A stretch of 64,000 nt of DNA from Micromonospora sp. NBC_00421. GTDB taxonomy: Bacteria; Actinomycetota; Actinomycetes; Mycobacteriales; Micromonosporaceae. Position numbers and translations under genes: made by a program. The stretch is taken from assembly GCF_036017915.1 (NCBI RefSeq), contig NZ_CP107929.1, positions 4,592,001 to 4,656,000 on the forward strand, given 5' to 3'. Position 1 is the stretch's first letter. The number at the start of each line of letters is the position of its first letter. Below, piece by piece: positions 45,808 to 53,742 of the stretch. The notes beneath the pieces are model-generated. The model did no database searches and was not told where the DNA came from. It saw nothing but the letters and a program-made list of their open reading frames with translations.

Positions 45808-48105
45808 TCAGCGTGGGGTGGGCAGGGCGTGCAGGCCACCGGGGCGGCCGTACCGGTAGCCCTGACCGTGGACGCAGCCGATAGCGGTGACCGCCACGTG
45901 CTGCTCCTCGGTCTCCACCCCCTCGGCCACCACCGCCAGGTCGAACGCCCCGGCCAACCGGGTGACCATCTCCACCGTGGCGTACGCCCGCGCGTCGGAG
46001 TCCAGCCTGGCCACGAACGACCTGTCGATCTTCAACTCGGTGGCCGGGATGCGGTGCAGGTAGCTCAACGACGAGTAGCCGGTGCCGAAGTCGTCGATGG
46101 CGATCCGGATGCCCAGCTCACGGAGCTGGGCGAGCCGTTCCAGCACCGCCTCGCTGCCGTCGATCAGCGCCGACTCGGTCAGCTCCAGGGTGAGCGCGCG
46201 GGGGGCCAGGCCGGCGGTGGCGGTGGCCGCCGTGACGGTGGCGATCAGGTCGGGACGGCGTACGTGCGCGGCGGCGATGTTGACCGCCACGGTCGCCTCG
46301 GGAACCCGGGCCCGCCAGGTCGCGGCGGCCCGGCACGCCTCGTGGATCACCCACCTGTCGATCGGCACGATCAGCCCGGTCTCCTCGGCCAACGGCAGGA
46401 ACGCCGCCGGGGCGAGCAGTCCGAGCCGGGGATGCCGCCAGCGGACCAGGGCCTCCGCGCTGCGGACCGCACCGGTGGCCAGGTCGACGATCGGCTGGTA
46501 TTCCAGGTGCAGTTGCTGCTCGTCGACGGCCCGCCGCAGGTCGGCGATCAGCTCTGCCCGGGTCACCGCCGATTCCCGCAGCGCCGGCGTGCAGGTGCGG
46601 TACGCGGACTTCCCGGCGGCCTTCGCCGCGTACATCGCGATGTCGGCGTCGCGCAGCAGGTCGGTGTGGGAGGCGTGCTGCGGACCGAACTCGGCGATGC
46701 CGATGCTCGCCGACGGGCGGACCCCGACGTCCTCCTCGCCCGGGGACGGTTGCAGGGCGGCGAGCAGCCGCCCGGCCAGCCGTTCCGGGGCGACCGGCCG
46801 GTCCCCGTCGACCAGCACGGCGAACTCGTCGCCGCCGAGCCGGGCGACCGTGCCGTCGGCACCGACCGCCGTCCGCATCCGGACCGCGATGCTGGTCAGC
46901 AGGGTGTCGCCGGTGGCGTGCCCGAACCGGTCGTTGACCTGCTTGAAGCCGTCCAGGTCGAGAAGCAGGACGGCCACCGGCGGGCCTTCGCGCAGCGCCT
47001 GGCGCAACCGCCTGTTGAACATCAACCGGTTCGGCAGGCCGGTGAGCTGGTCGGCGTACGCGAGCCGGCGCAGCCGGGCCACCAGCCGCAGGTTCTCGTT
47101 GGCGGCCAGCCCCTGCCGCAGGGCGAGCACCCCGAGCAGCGCCATCATCCCGACGAAGACCAGGGTCGGGGTCTGCCCGGTGGGTCGGCGGGCCAGCACC
47201 ACCGCGATGATCGCCCCGCCGACCGGAAGGTAGGGCAGCGCCACCCGCCACCAGGACGGGAGCGGGGACTCGCCGATCTCCTCGGCGCCGTCGCAGGTCG
47301 GCGGCGGCGGTCGGGTGGTGGCGATGCCGATCAGCAGGTAACTCAGCGGCCAGCAGACGTCGATCGGGTGGCCGGGGGCGTAACTGCCGTGCGCCACCAG
47401 CGAGACGTAGACGGCGTCCGCGCCGGCCCGGGTGACCAGGCTCGCCCCGATCAGGGTCAACGGCGGCCACACCGGGCGGGCCGAGCCGGCCACCGCCACC
47501 AGGATGGTCAGCTGCATCAGGTCGATCATCGGGTAGAGCAGGCCGAACGTCCGCAGCGGATCGTCGAGGTCGGCGGCGGCGATGTCGCGGAACACCACCA
47601 CCCAGCCGATCGGGATCAGGGCCAGCCCGACGATCACCCCGTCCAGCACCGTACGGGCCCGGCCGACCATGCTGCGTGGGGCGGTCAGCGCGGCGAGCAG
47701 GGCGGCCGTGCCGGTGACGATGCCGGCGGTGAAGACCGCGCCGATCAGCGGGGTGTGCGGCAGCTCGTCGGCGCTCAGCCGGTCCACCGTCCACAGCAGC
47801 CGGCCGGCGGCGGCGAGCCCCATGGTGAGCGCGAGCAGCGCCCAGAACCGGCGCAGCGGGGCGGGGTGCCGGCGCATCGTCCGGGTGCAGGCGAAACTGG
47901 CCCAACTCGCCACCACCGTGGCGGTCACGTCGCCGACCAGGGCGGCTCCGGGCAACGCGGCGAGCAGCCAGGCCAGCTCCAGGACGACGACCACCGACGC
48001 GACGACCGCACCCACCCGGGGAAGGGCCAGCGGCCGGGTCGGGGCACCGGAGACGGCGTCCTGGGGCAGCACGGTGATCGCTCCGGCTCTCTCTCCTGCG
48101 CACAC
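45808..48105 (-). CDS. Membrane GGDEF-EAL c-di-GMP enzyme
   Basis: A 765-residue bifunctional protein. About nine hydrophobic segments occupy residues ~25-320 (seven or more TM helices), followed by a GGDEF domain (RLGGDEFAVLVD, with intact GGDEF and DVGVRPSASIGIA) and an EAL domain (SAEALVRWRHP, DDFGTGYSSL, KIDRSFV, AEGVETEE). Both active sites look intact, so it may make and degrade c-di-GMP in response to a membrane signal. GTG start. Monocistronic; the next gene upstream starts on the same strand 80 bases away. Confidence 0.92.
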   Translation of the reverse strand: MCAGERAGAITVLPQDAVSGAPTRPLALPRVGAVVASVVVVLELAWLLAALPGAALVGDVTATVVASWASFACTRTMRRHPAPLRRFWALLALTMGLAAAGRLLWTVDRLSADELPHTPLIGAVFTAGIVTGTAALLAALTAPRSMVGRARTVLDGVIVGLALIPIGWVVVFRDIAAADLDDPLRTFGLLYPMIDLMQLTILVAVAGSARPVWPPLTLIGASLVTRAGADAVYVSLVAHGSYAPGHPIDVCWPLSYLLIGIATTRPPPPTCDGAEEIGESPLPSWWRVALPYLPVGGAIIAVVLARRPTGQTPTLVFVGMMALLGVLALRQGLAANENLRLVARLRRLAYADQLTGLPNRLMFNRRLRQALREGPPVAVLLLDLDGFKQVNDRFGHATGDTLLTSIAVRMRTAVGADGTVARLGGDEFAVLVDGDRPVAPERLAGRLLAALQPSPGEEDVGVRPSASIGIAEFGPQHASHTDLLRDADIAMYAAKAAGKSAYRTCTPALRESAVTRAELIADLRRAVDEQQLHLEYQPIVDLATGAVRSAEALVRWRHPRLGLLAPAAFLPLAEETGLIVPIDRWVIHEACRAAATWRARVPEATVAVNIAAAHVRRPDLIATVTAATATAGLAPRALTLELTESALIDGSEAVLERLAQLRELGIRIAIDDFGTGYSSLSYLHRIPATELKIDRSFVARLDSDARAYATVEMVTRLAGAFDLAVVAEGVETEEQHVAVTAIGCVHGQGYRYGRPGGLHALPTPR

Positions 48106-48188
48106 CTCGACCGTGCGAACCGGCCACGGACGGCGAACCCTCGAAGCCTAGCCAGCGGCACGACCCGCCGCCAGGGTCCACCGGTCGG

Positions 48189-49682
48189 CTATCCGACCAC
48201 TGAGGACGGATCAGGGACGGCGGCGGCAGGTGGCCCGCCGTGCGTCCACGGTGTCTCCTCCGCCGTCGGGAACGCTCCGGCCGGCAGGAACGCCTCCGAC
48301 AGGGTGGTCAGGCAGAGCCGCTCCCCCACCTGCGGCACGCTGCCCGGTGGCGCGGTCAGCCCCCGGCCCATCCCACCGGACAGCTCCAGCACCACCTCGG
48401 TCCGGCTGTCCGCCACCGGGGTCACGAAGACCACCCGCGCCTTCTGCCCCGGCCGTGCCGTCGACCAGAGCGTCGCCCCGACCGGCACCCGTACCGGCTC
48501 GGTGGTCGACACCTGGATCCTCGGCCGCAGCACCGGCCGTTTGCCGCTGTCGTCCACCCGGGTCGGGTCGGCCAACGTCACGTCCCCGACGAACGCCTCC
48601 CCGGTCAGCCGGTGCTCGGCCATCACCAGCGGATCGTCGTAGGCGCGCTGCACCGCGTACGTGGTCGCGGCGCGTTCCAGCCGGTGCAGTCGTACCGCCG
48701 CCGCCACCGCGCCGTCGTGCCGGGGCTGCGGCCCGCCGTCGGCGTCGAGATGCTCGGCGTACCCGGTGAAGGCGTCCCGGTCGCCGGCCCACCGACCGGC
48801 CACCCGGGCCCCGGGCGGCAGGGTGCCGAGCAACCCCAGGCCGCGCCACATCAGCTCCCAGGTGGGCGCGAGCTGCCCGCGCAGCAACCGCACCAGCTCC
48901 GCGTACGCCGCGTCGCGCGCGACCGGGTCGTCGTCGGCCGCCGCCCAGGCGGCCGTCACCGGGGCGAGCGCCGTGTTGTCGAACTCCGGGTCGGTGGCCG
49001 GGCCGGCCGGCGGGCAGACCCGCGGGTCCTCGGCCCGGGTGGCGGCCTCGACACCTGTCGTGCCAGCCGGCGGGTCGATCCAGCCGAGCAGCGCCGGCAG
49101 GTGCAGGTCCTCCACCGCACTCTGCCCTGTCGCCCAGTGCAGGGTCAACGCGTCGGTCATCGCCAGCAGCGCCGACGAGCCGGGCTGCTCGGCCCTCTCG
49201 ACGAAGAAGGTCAGCCAGCGGCCGAGCAGCGGCACGGCCGGGTGCACCGGGTGGTCGCCGTCCGGCCGACGGAACCGGGTCGACCGGCCCAGCAGGCGCA
49301 GGAAGGTGACCCCGGCCGGGTTCGGCACCCAGAGCTGCGGGGCGTCGGAGTAGCGGTAGCGGACGTCGCGGCCCCGGTCGACGGCCACCGCCTCCGAGAC
49401 GCCCCGGAAGCCGTCCAGCCACGGCAGCACGATCGCGGCCAGCTCGGTGACGAACCGGAAGCGCTGGTCCCGGTTGCGGGGCTGCGGCACGATCAGCAGC
49501 CGGGCGTCGTCGGGCGCGGTGCCGACCAGCGCGGCGAGCGGGGCGTGCGCCTCACCTGCCATCGCCAAAGGCACCAGCACCAGCGGGCGCTCCGCCAGGT
49601 GCAGGTGCCGGACGGTGGCGACCGGCTGGGCCAGCCCGGCGGCGACGGCCTGCGCCTTCGCCAGCGCGCGCAGCGTACTCAT
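48189..49682 (-). CDS. Conserved actinobacterial protein coupled to a Cas4-like nuclease
   Basis: A 497-residue soluble protein with no recognisable domain. It is Arg/Asp/Trp-rich with a C-terminal beta region (ATLWSTARPGQKARVVFVTP, TEVVLELSGGMGRGL). The ATG overlaps the nuclease stop by 4 bases, so the two are made together. Because the nuclease has the RecB/Cas4 form and a compatible SF1 ATPase is found at 8546, this could be the third subunit of a DNA-processing complex; that is inference. Confidence 0.7.
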   Translation of the reverse strand: MSTLRALAKAQAVAAGLAQPVATVRHLHLAERPLVLVPLAMAGEAHAPLAALVGTAPDDARLLIVPQPRNRDQRFRFVTELAAIVLPWLDGFRGVSEAVAVDRGRDVRYRYSDAPQLWVPNPAGVTFLRLLGRSTRFRRPDGDHPVHPAVPLLGRWLTFFVERAEQPGSSALLAMTDALTLHWATGQSAVEDLHLPALLGWIDPPAGTTGVEAATRAEDPRVCPPAGPATDPEFDNTALAPVTAAWAAADDDPVARDAAYAELVRLLRGQLAPTWELMWRGLGLLGTLPPGARVAGRWAGDRDAFTGYAEHLDADGGPQPRHDGAVAAAVRLHRLERAATTYAVQRAYDDPLVMAEHRLTGEAFVGDVTLADPTRVDDSGKRPVLRPRIQVSTTEPVRVPVGATLWSTARPGQKARVVFVTPVADSRTEVVLELSGGMGRGLTAPPGSVPQVGERLCLTTLSEAFLPAGAFPTAEETPWTHGGPPAAAVPDPSSVVG

Positions 49683-50767
49683 GCGGGGTTGCCGGCGAGG
49701 GCGTCGGCGCGCAGCCGGGCGGCGGCCCGCAGCAACGCGGCGGCCTCCTCCCGCTCCGGGTCGGCGGTCCGTTCGCCGGTCGCCAGGGCCAGCACCTCGG
49801 CCACCTCGGCGATGCCGCCGAGCGCCTCCCGCACCGGGCGGCCCAGCGCGCCGGTCTGCCCCCGTGCCTCGTTCCGACAGAAGTACGCCAGCTCGCAGCC
49901 GGCCAGGCAGTCCGGCGCGTAGCGGGCCGGCACGGTACGCAGGGCGGCGGTCACCGTCACCGGGTCGGCGGCCGGGTCGGCGGTGAAGTCGGCAGGCACG
50001 GCGGCGAGCAGGTCGTCCAACCGGGCCATCCGGTCCAGTTGGCGACGCAGCACAAGCAGTTGCTTGCGGACGTCGATCAGGCTGGCCACCGGCCGGTTGG
50101 CGAAGTCCCGCGGGCAGACCAGCACCACCTCGTGCGACACCGACTCCGGATCCCGCCCCTCGGCGGCGAGCAGGTCACGCAGCGCCAGCACGTAGACGGC
50201 CGACTGGACGGCGGCGGCGGACACCTTCGCCGGGTCGGCCTGCCCGTCGATCACCGGGAACGACTTGATCTCCACGACGTGGAACCGGCCGCCGAGCCGG
50301 GCGGCGACCAGGTCCGGTTCCAGGTGCACCCGCTGACCCGCCACGTCCAGGCCGAGCAGCGGATGGTCGAACAGCGCCGCCTCCGCCCCGCCGGCGGTCA
50401 ACGCCGCCCGGGACCGTTCCCGCCGGTCCGGAAGGTCGTCCGCCCCGCCCAGGTCCGTCCAGCTCGCCCGCTCCGGCACCGGTACGCCCAACCGCTGCGC
50501 GACCAGCCGCAGCAGCTCCGCACCGCCGTCCGCCTTGACCTGCGCCTCGAACGCGTTTCCCCTGGTGATGGCGAACCGGGACTGGCCGAACCGGGCCGGG
50601 AACCCGACCCGCTCGGCGAGCGCGGACTTGTCGACCCCGGCGCCGTCGAGCACAGCCCGCCGGGCGCAGCCGGGGTTGCCGGTGAGTGCGGCGAGCGTCC
50701 GGGCGTTGTGTCGTTTCGGGGGCGCGTCACCCCGAATGGCAGCCAGGCGTTGCGCGGTGCTCGTCAC
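49679..50767 (-). CDS. Cas4/RecB-like PD-(D/E)XK nuclease with four-Cys iron-sulfur motif
   Basis: A 362-residue nuclease (GTG 50767). The active-site series is visible: LEPDLVAAR (Asp), FHVVEIKSFPV (Glu-x-Lys) and VQSAVYVLAL (Gln/Tyr motif). One cysteine near the N-terminus (NPGCARRAV) and three near the C-terminus (CLAGCELAYFC) form the spread arrangement that binds 4Fe-4S in AddB and Cas4. It should cut or trim DNA ends. No cas1/cas2 or CRISPR array is present. Confidence 0.85.
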   Translation of the reverse strand: MTSTAQRLAAIRGDAPPKRHNARTLAALTGNPGCARRAVLDGAGVDKSALAERVGFPARFGQSRFAITRGNAFEAQVKADGGAELLRLVAQRLGVPVPERASWTDLGGADDLPDRRERSRAALTAGGAEAALFDHPLLGLDVAGQRVHLEPDLVAARLGGRFHVVEIKSFPVIDGQADPAKVSAAAVQSAVYVLALRDLLAAEGRDPESVSHEVVLVCPRDFANRPVASLIDVRKQLLVLRRQLDRMARLDDLLAAVPADFTADPAADPVTVTAALRTVPARYAPDCLAGCELAYFCRNEARGQTGALGRPVREALGGIAEVAEVLALATGERTADPEREEAAALLRAAARLRADALAGNPA

Positions 50768-50868
50768 GACAGGCCACGATAGCCGCCCCGCCCGACCCTG
50801 CACCCCGGGCCGCCGCCCGACGACGTCGTCGTCCGTCTAGTCGGTCAAGGCAATCGCCCGGACCGTCA

Positions 50869-50996
50869 GCGCAGGGCGGTCAACCCGGGTCACAGCGCGG
50901 GGCCGTCACCCCGGGTCACAGCGCGGGGCGGCCCACCCGGGGCCGCAGGGCAGGGCGGCCCACCCGGGGCCGCGGAGCGGGGCCGTCGCCTGGGGT
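50869..50996. repeat. Degenerate ~26-bp tandem repeat
   Basis: About five imperfect units of the type CAGCGCGGGGCGGCCCACCC-GGGTCA or GGCC. Lies in the 420-base gap between the nuclease and zinc-ribbon genes, which has no gene otherwise. Confidence 0.6.
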
Positions 50997-51187
50997 GGGG
51001 ATCGGGGTTCAGCGTCCGGCGGACCGGTTCCAGGGCGAACGGGGTGAGCGGGCACCGGCGAGCGGCCGGTGGCGGCGGCGCGTCCGGCGGCGGCCCGGGG
51101 TGCAGGGCGGGCGGGAGGCGGTGTACAGCGGCACGGTCGGCCCGTCCGGCGGCCAACCGATCAACCAGCAGAGGAAGCGTGCCACGG

Positions 51188-51421
51188 TCAGCTGACCGGG
51201 AGGCGGCGGGCCTCGTCGGCGTCGACGGCGTACTCGGCTCCGCAGAACGAACACTGCTGCACGTACTTCGTCCGGATCGGGATCAGCGGGACGAAGAAGA
51301 GGGTGAACTTCGTGGCCCGGCGGCTGATCACCTGCGCGGCCTGGTTGCCACAGTGCCGACAGACCGCCGTCACCACCCCTGCCCGGGTGACCTTGGTACG
51401 GAGTCCGAAGATGAAGAACAT
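51188..51421 (-). CDS. Small zinc-ribbon family protein
   Basis: A 77-residue protein (ATG 51421) with FFIFGLRTKVTRAG, CRHCG, a hydrophobic KFTLFFVPLIPI strand and CSFCG, the two CxxC knuckles of a zinc_ribbon_15 protein. The hydrophobic strand suggests membrane or partner contact. Function unknown. A 13-bp repeat array starts 93 bases upstream. Confidence 0.82.
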   Translation of the reverse strand: MFFIFGLRTKVTRAGVVTAVCRHCGNQAAQVISRRATKFTLFFVPLIPIRTKYVQQCSFCGAEYAVDADEARRLPVS

Positions 51422-51513
51422 CGTCCCGCAGTACCCAGCCCGACGCTCCGGGAACCGCCGCGCGGAGATTTCCCGGTGGCCGGCCGGTGCACCGGCGGAG
51501 CGACCCGCTAACA

Positions 51514-51746
51514 GTGCCCGAGTCACATGCCCGAGCTGCGTGCCCGAGCTGCGTGCCCGAGTCACGTGCCCGGATCGCGTGCCCGAGCCGCATGCCCGAG
51601 CCGCATGCCCGGATCGCGTGCCCGAGCCGCATGCCCGAGCCGCATGCTCGGATCGCGTGCCCGGATCGCGTGCCCGGATCGCGTGCCCGGATCGCGTGCC
51701 CGGGCCGGTGTCCGGATCGCGTGCCCGGGCCGCGTGTCCGGATCAC
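51514..51746. repeat. Array of 18 tandem 13-bp repeats
   Basis: Consensus GTGCCCGGATCGC and variants ATGCCCGAGCCGC/GTGCCCGAGCTGC; one unit has 12 bases. Uninterrupted from 51514 to 51746. Period 13 shifts the reading frame each unit, so although all frames stay open it is not expected to code. The units could bind a protein or affect expression of the adjacent zinc-ribbon gene. No spacers, so not CRISPR. Confidence 0.9.
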
Positions 51747-52185
51747 CAACCTCTGTCCGACGTCCTTTGGAGCTGATGACGTTAGCGATTCACTGACAAC
51801 TGGGACCTCGCCGAGCACCACGCGCCACACGACACGACCCGGCAGGCCTCCGTCGTCACCTGCTGACAACACGACACGGAGCCGCCGCTCGCGAGAACAT
51901 GGCCCGGCTCGGTGGCCCGCCGTCGCCTCCGCGCACCGGTGATTCGTTTGCGTCATCAGCTCGACAGGATCCGCATGCATGGTCCCGCCCCTGGAACTGC
52001 CGGACCGGCCCTGCCCCCGGGCGTCCCGAAACCCGCCCTTCCTCCCGGGCACCCACACCGGAGTGTCCAGGGGAAGGATCGAGGCGGATACCGACGACCA
52101 CATCCCGCGCGGGCAGAGACCGCAGCGCAAAGACCGCAGGCCAGAGACCGCACAGCTGGGCCAGAGGGGGCAAGGCCGGAGGGCT
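51747..52185. other. Gene-free stretch with copy 2 of the 31-bp element
   Basis: No gene convincingly supported. 51941-51971 is the second copy of the 31-bp element found at 6787-6817; here the plus strand from GTG 51912 reads VIRLRHQLDRIRMHGPAPG, resembling the reading of copy 1 for about 25 residues before the two diverge. The remainder is Pro/Arg-rich open sequence without family resemblance. Confidence 0.45.
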
Positions 52186-52221
52186 GGGGGCGGGAACGGG
52201 GGCGGGAACGGGGGCGGGAAC
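52186..52221. repeat. 12-bp tandem repeat, three units
   Basis: Three exact copies of GGGGGCGGGAAC, just beyond the stop of the SRPBCC gene. Confidence 0.8.
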
Positions 52222-52226
52222 GGGGA

Positions 52227-53090
52227 TCAGGCGGCGGGAGCGCCGGTGTGGATCTCCTCGGCAACCCAGATCGGCTGCCAGTCGGCCATGTCGTGGAATC
52301 GGCACAGCTCGAGCATGCCGGCCACCGACCCGCACCACATCGCGTACGGCGGGTTGCCCTCGTCGAACCCGCTCTGCACGAAGGTCAGAGTCGTCTTCCC
52401 GCCGGATTCGGCCAGTTCCCAGGTGGTGACGCCGACCGGTCCCCAGTCCACCGACATCTTCCGGCCGGGCTCCAGGTCGACCACCTTCGCCGCGGGCCCG
52501 GCGTCGAAGCCGCCCATGGCGTACCGGCCGCCGACCCAGGGCTCGATGCCGATCGGGTAGCCGAACCAGGCGCTGGCCTGCGCCGAGTCGGTCAGTGAGG
52601 TCCAGACCCGGTCGATCGGCGCGGCGATGGTCAGCTCACCGCGCAGGTCGGTGGAGGTGAAGTCGGTCTTCGGCAGCAGCGGACGACCCTCCAGGTAAGC
52701 GGCGAGGTTGGCGATCGACAGCGACCACCAGGTCTGCAGCACTCCTCGGATGCTGCTGCCGTCCAGCGCCTCGGCGAAGTGGAAGTGGGTCTGGCTGAGG
52801 GTCAGCAGCGTGGTGTCCGGCCCCTCCGACGTCAGGCGCAGTTCGCTGGTCGTCTCCACCCCGTCGATCAGCCAGCCGAAGCGCAACGTGTACGGGGCGG
52901 CGTGCAGCACCCGCTGGTGGGGCGCATCGCCGTCGGGCGTGTGCCGGCCCCAGAACTCGTACCGGCCGGGCAGCTCGACCTCGGCGTGCTCGGTCAGCCA
53001 GACGCGCAGCGCTGCCGGGTCGGTGAGCGCCCGCCAGACGGCCTCGACCGGCGCGGCGAGCCGGGCACCCAGCGTGAGTGGTTCAGTCAC
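52227..53090 (-). CDS. Tandem SRPBCC (AHSA1-like) domain protein
   Basis: A 287-residue protein with two START/AHSA1 folds: one begins LGARLAAPVEAVWRALTDP, the second ELTIAAPIDRVWTSLTDSAQASAWFG and ends with a Trp-rich helix. GTG 53090 has GGGAG 7 bases upstream and overlaps the preceding HTH gene by 8 bases. The pairing of an ArsR-like regulator with AHSA1 domains is common in actinobacteria; the protein may bind a hydrophobic ligand. Confidence 0.88.
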   Translation of the reverse strand: MTEPLTLGARLAAPVEAVWRALTDPAALRVWLTEHAEVELPGRYEFWGRHTPDGDAPHQRVLHAAPYTLRFGWLIDGVETTSELRLTSEGPDTTLLTLSQTHFHFAEALDGSSIRGVLQTWWSLSIANLAAYLEGRPLLPKTDFTSTDLRGELTIAAPIDRVWTSLTDSAQASAWFGYPIGIEPWVGGRYAMGGFDAGPAAKVVDLEPGRKMSVDWGPVGVTTWELAESGGKTTLTFVQSGFDEGNPPYAMWCGSVAGMLELCRFHDMADWQPIWVAEEIHTGAPAA

Positions 53091-53643
53091 GGTCTTCTCC
53101 CTTGGGATAGCAGGCCACGGCGAGCTTGAAGGCGTCCCCCTCGACGCCGCCGTAGCGGGTGAACAGGTCCTGCAATGTCGACTGCAGGTCGTGCAGGAAC
53201 TCCTGCCGACGCTCGGCCGGCACCCGGATCTCACCGGAGACCCCGATCGAGGGCAGTTCCGGCGCGCTCCGGTCGAGCGCCGCGACGTCGGCCTGGACCT
53301 CCTCCATCAGGTCGAGCAGGTGACCCAGGCTCAACTCGTCGGATACCCGGCGGGCTCCGCCGATCCGGCCGACAAGCCGGGGCGAGAGCCAGTAGGACCG
53401 GGCCACGGCCTGCCAGATGCCCTCGCTGATGCCGCGCACCCTACGGCTGGACACCTGCTCGACCAGGCCGGCCGCGGCGAGTTGTTTGACGTGGTAGTAG
53501 ACCCGCTGCGGGGTCTGGTTCAGCCGGGCCGCCACCTCGGTGCAGGTGCGTGGCTCGGCCAACTGCCGCAGCACGTCCACGCGCTGCGGCTTGAGCAGGA
53601 TCTCGGCCTGCTCGATCTGCTCCAGGTACAGGACGTCTCTCAT
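53083..53643 (-). CDS. ArsR-like winged-helix transcriptional regulator
   Basis: A 186-residue regulator: EILLKPQRVDVLRQLAEPRTCTEVAARLNQTPQRVYYHVKQLAAAGLVE is a classic wHTH, followed by a helical C-terminal region. The ATG at 53643 lies ~10 bases downstream of a consensus promoter, so the mRNA is nearly leaderless. Cotranscribed with the SRPBCC gene. Confidence 0.88.
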   Translation of the reverse strand: MRDVLYLEQIEQAEILLKPQRVDVLRQLAEPRTCTEVAARLNQTPQRVYYHVKQLAAAGLVEQVSSRRVRGISEGIWQAVARSYWLSPRLVGRIGGARRVSDELSLGHLLDLMEEVQADVAALDRSAPELPSIGVSGEIRVPAERRQEFLHDLQSTLQDLFTRYGGVEGDAFKLAVACYPKGEDRD

Positions 53644-53653
53644 CGCAAAAACA

Positions 53654-53682
53654 ATCCTGTACGTAAAAAATCTGCTTGTCAA
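53654..53682 (-). promoter_or_regulatory. Consensus promoter of the ArsR-like/SRPBCC operon
   Basis: Minus strand: -35 TTGACA (53682-53677), 17-base spacer containing a T-run, -10 CAGGAT (53659-53654). The ATG follows 10 bases after the -10 element. A strikingly AT-rich island in GC-rich DNA. Confidence 0.75.
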
Positions 53683-53742
53683 TCGGGTCGACGAAAGCCG
53701 CGCCGGGATGGCGCGGCTTTCGTCCCAGCGGTCGTACGACGG

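Noticed and set aside
51514..51746. CRISPR array
   Set aside because: Units are directly tandem with no spacers and no cas1/cas2 is present; the Cas4-like nuclease nearby is not enough.
51487..51942. Repetitive protein of 13-residue repeats (RARIACPDRVPGS type)
   Set aside because: It results from reading a 13-bp repeat in cycling frames; all three frames are open, with no start signal or family match.
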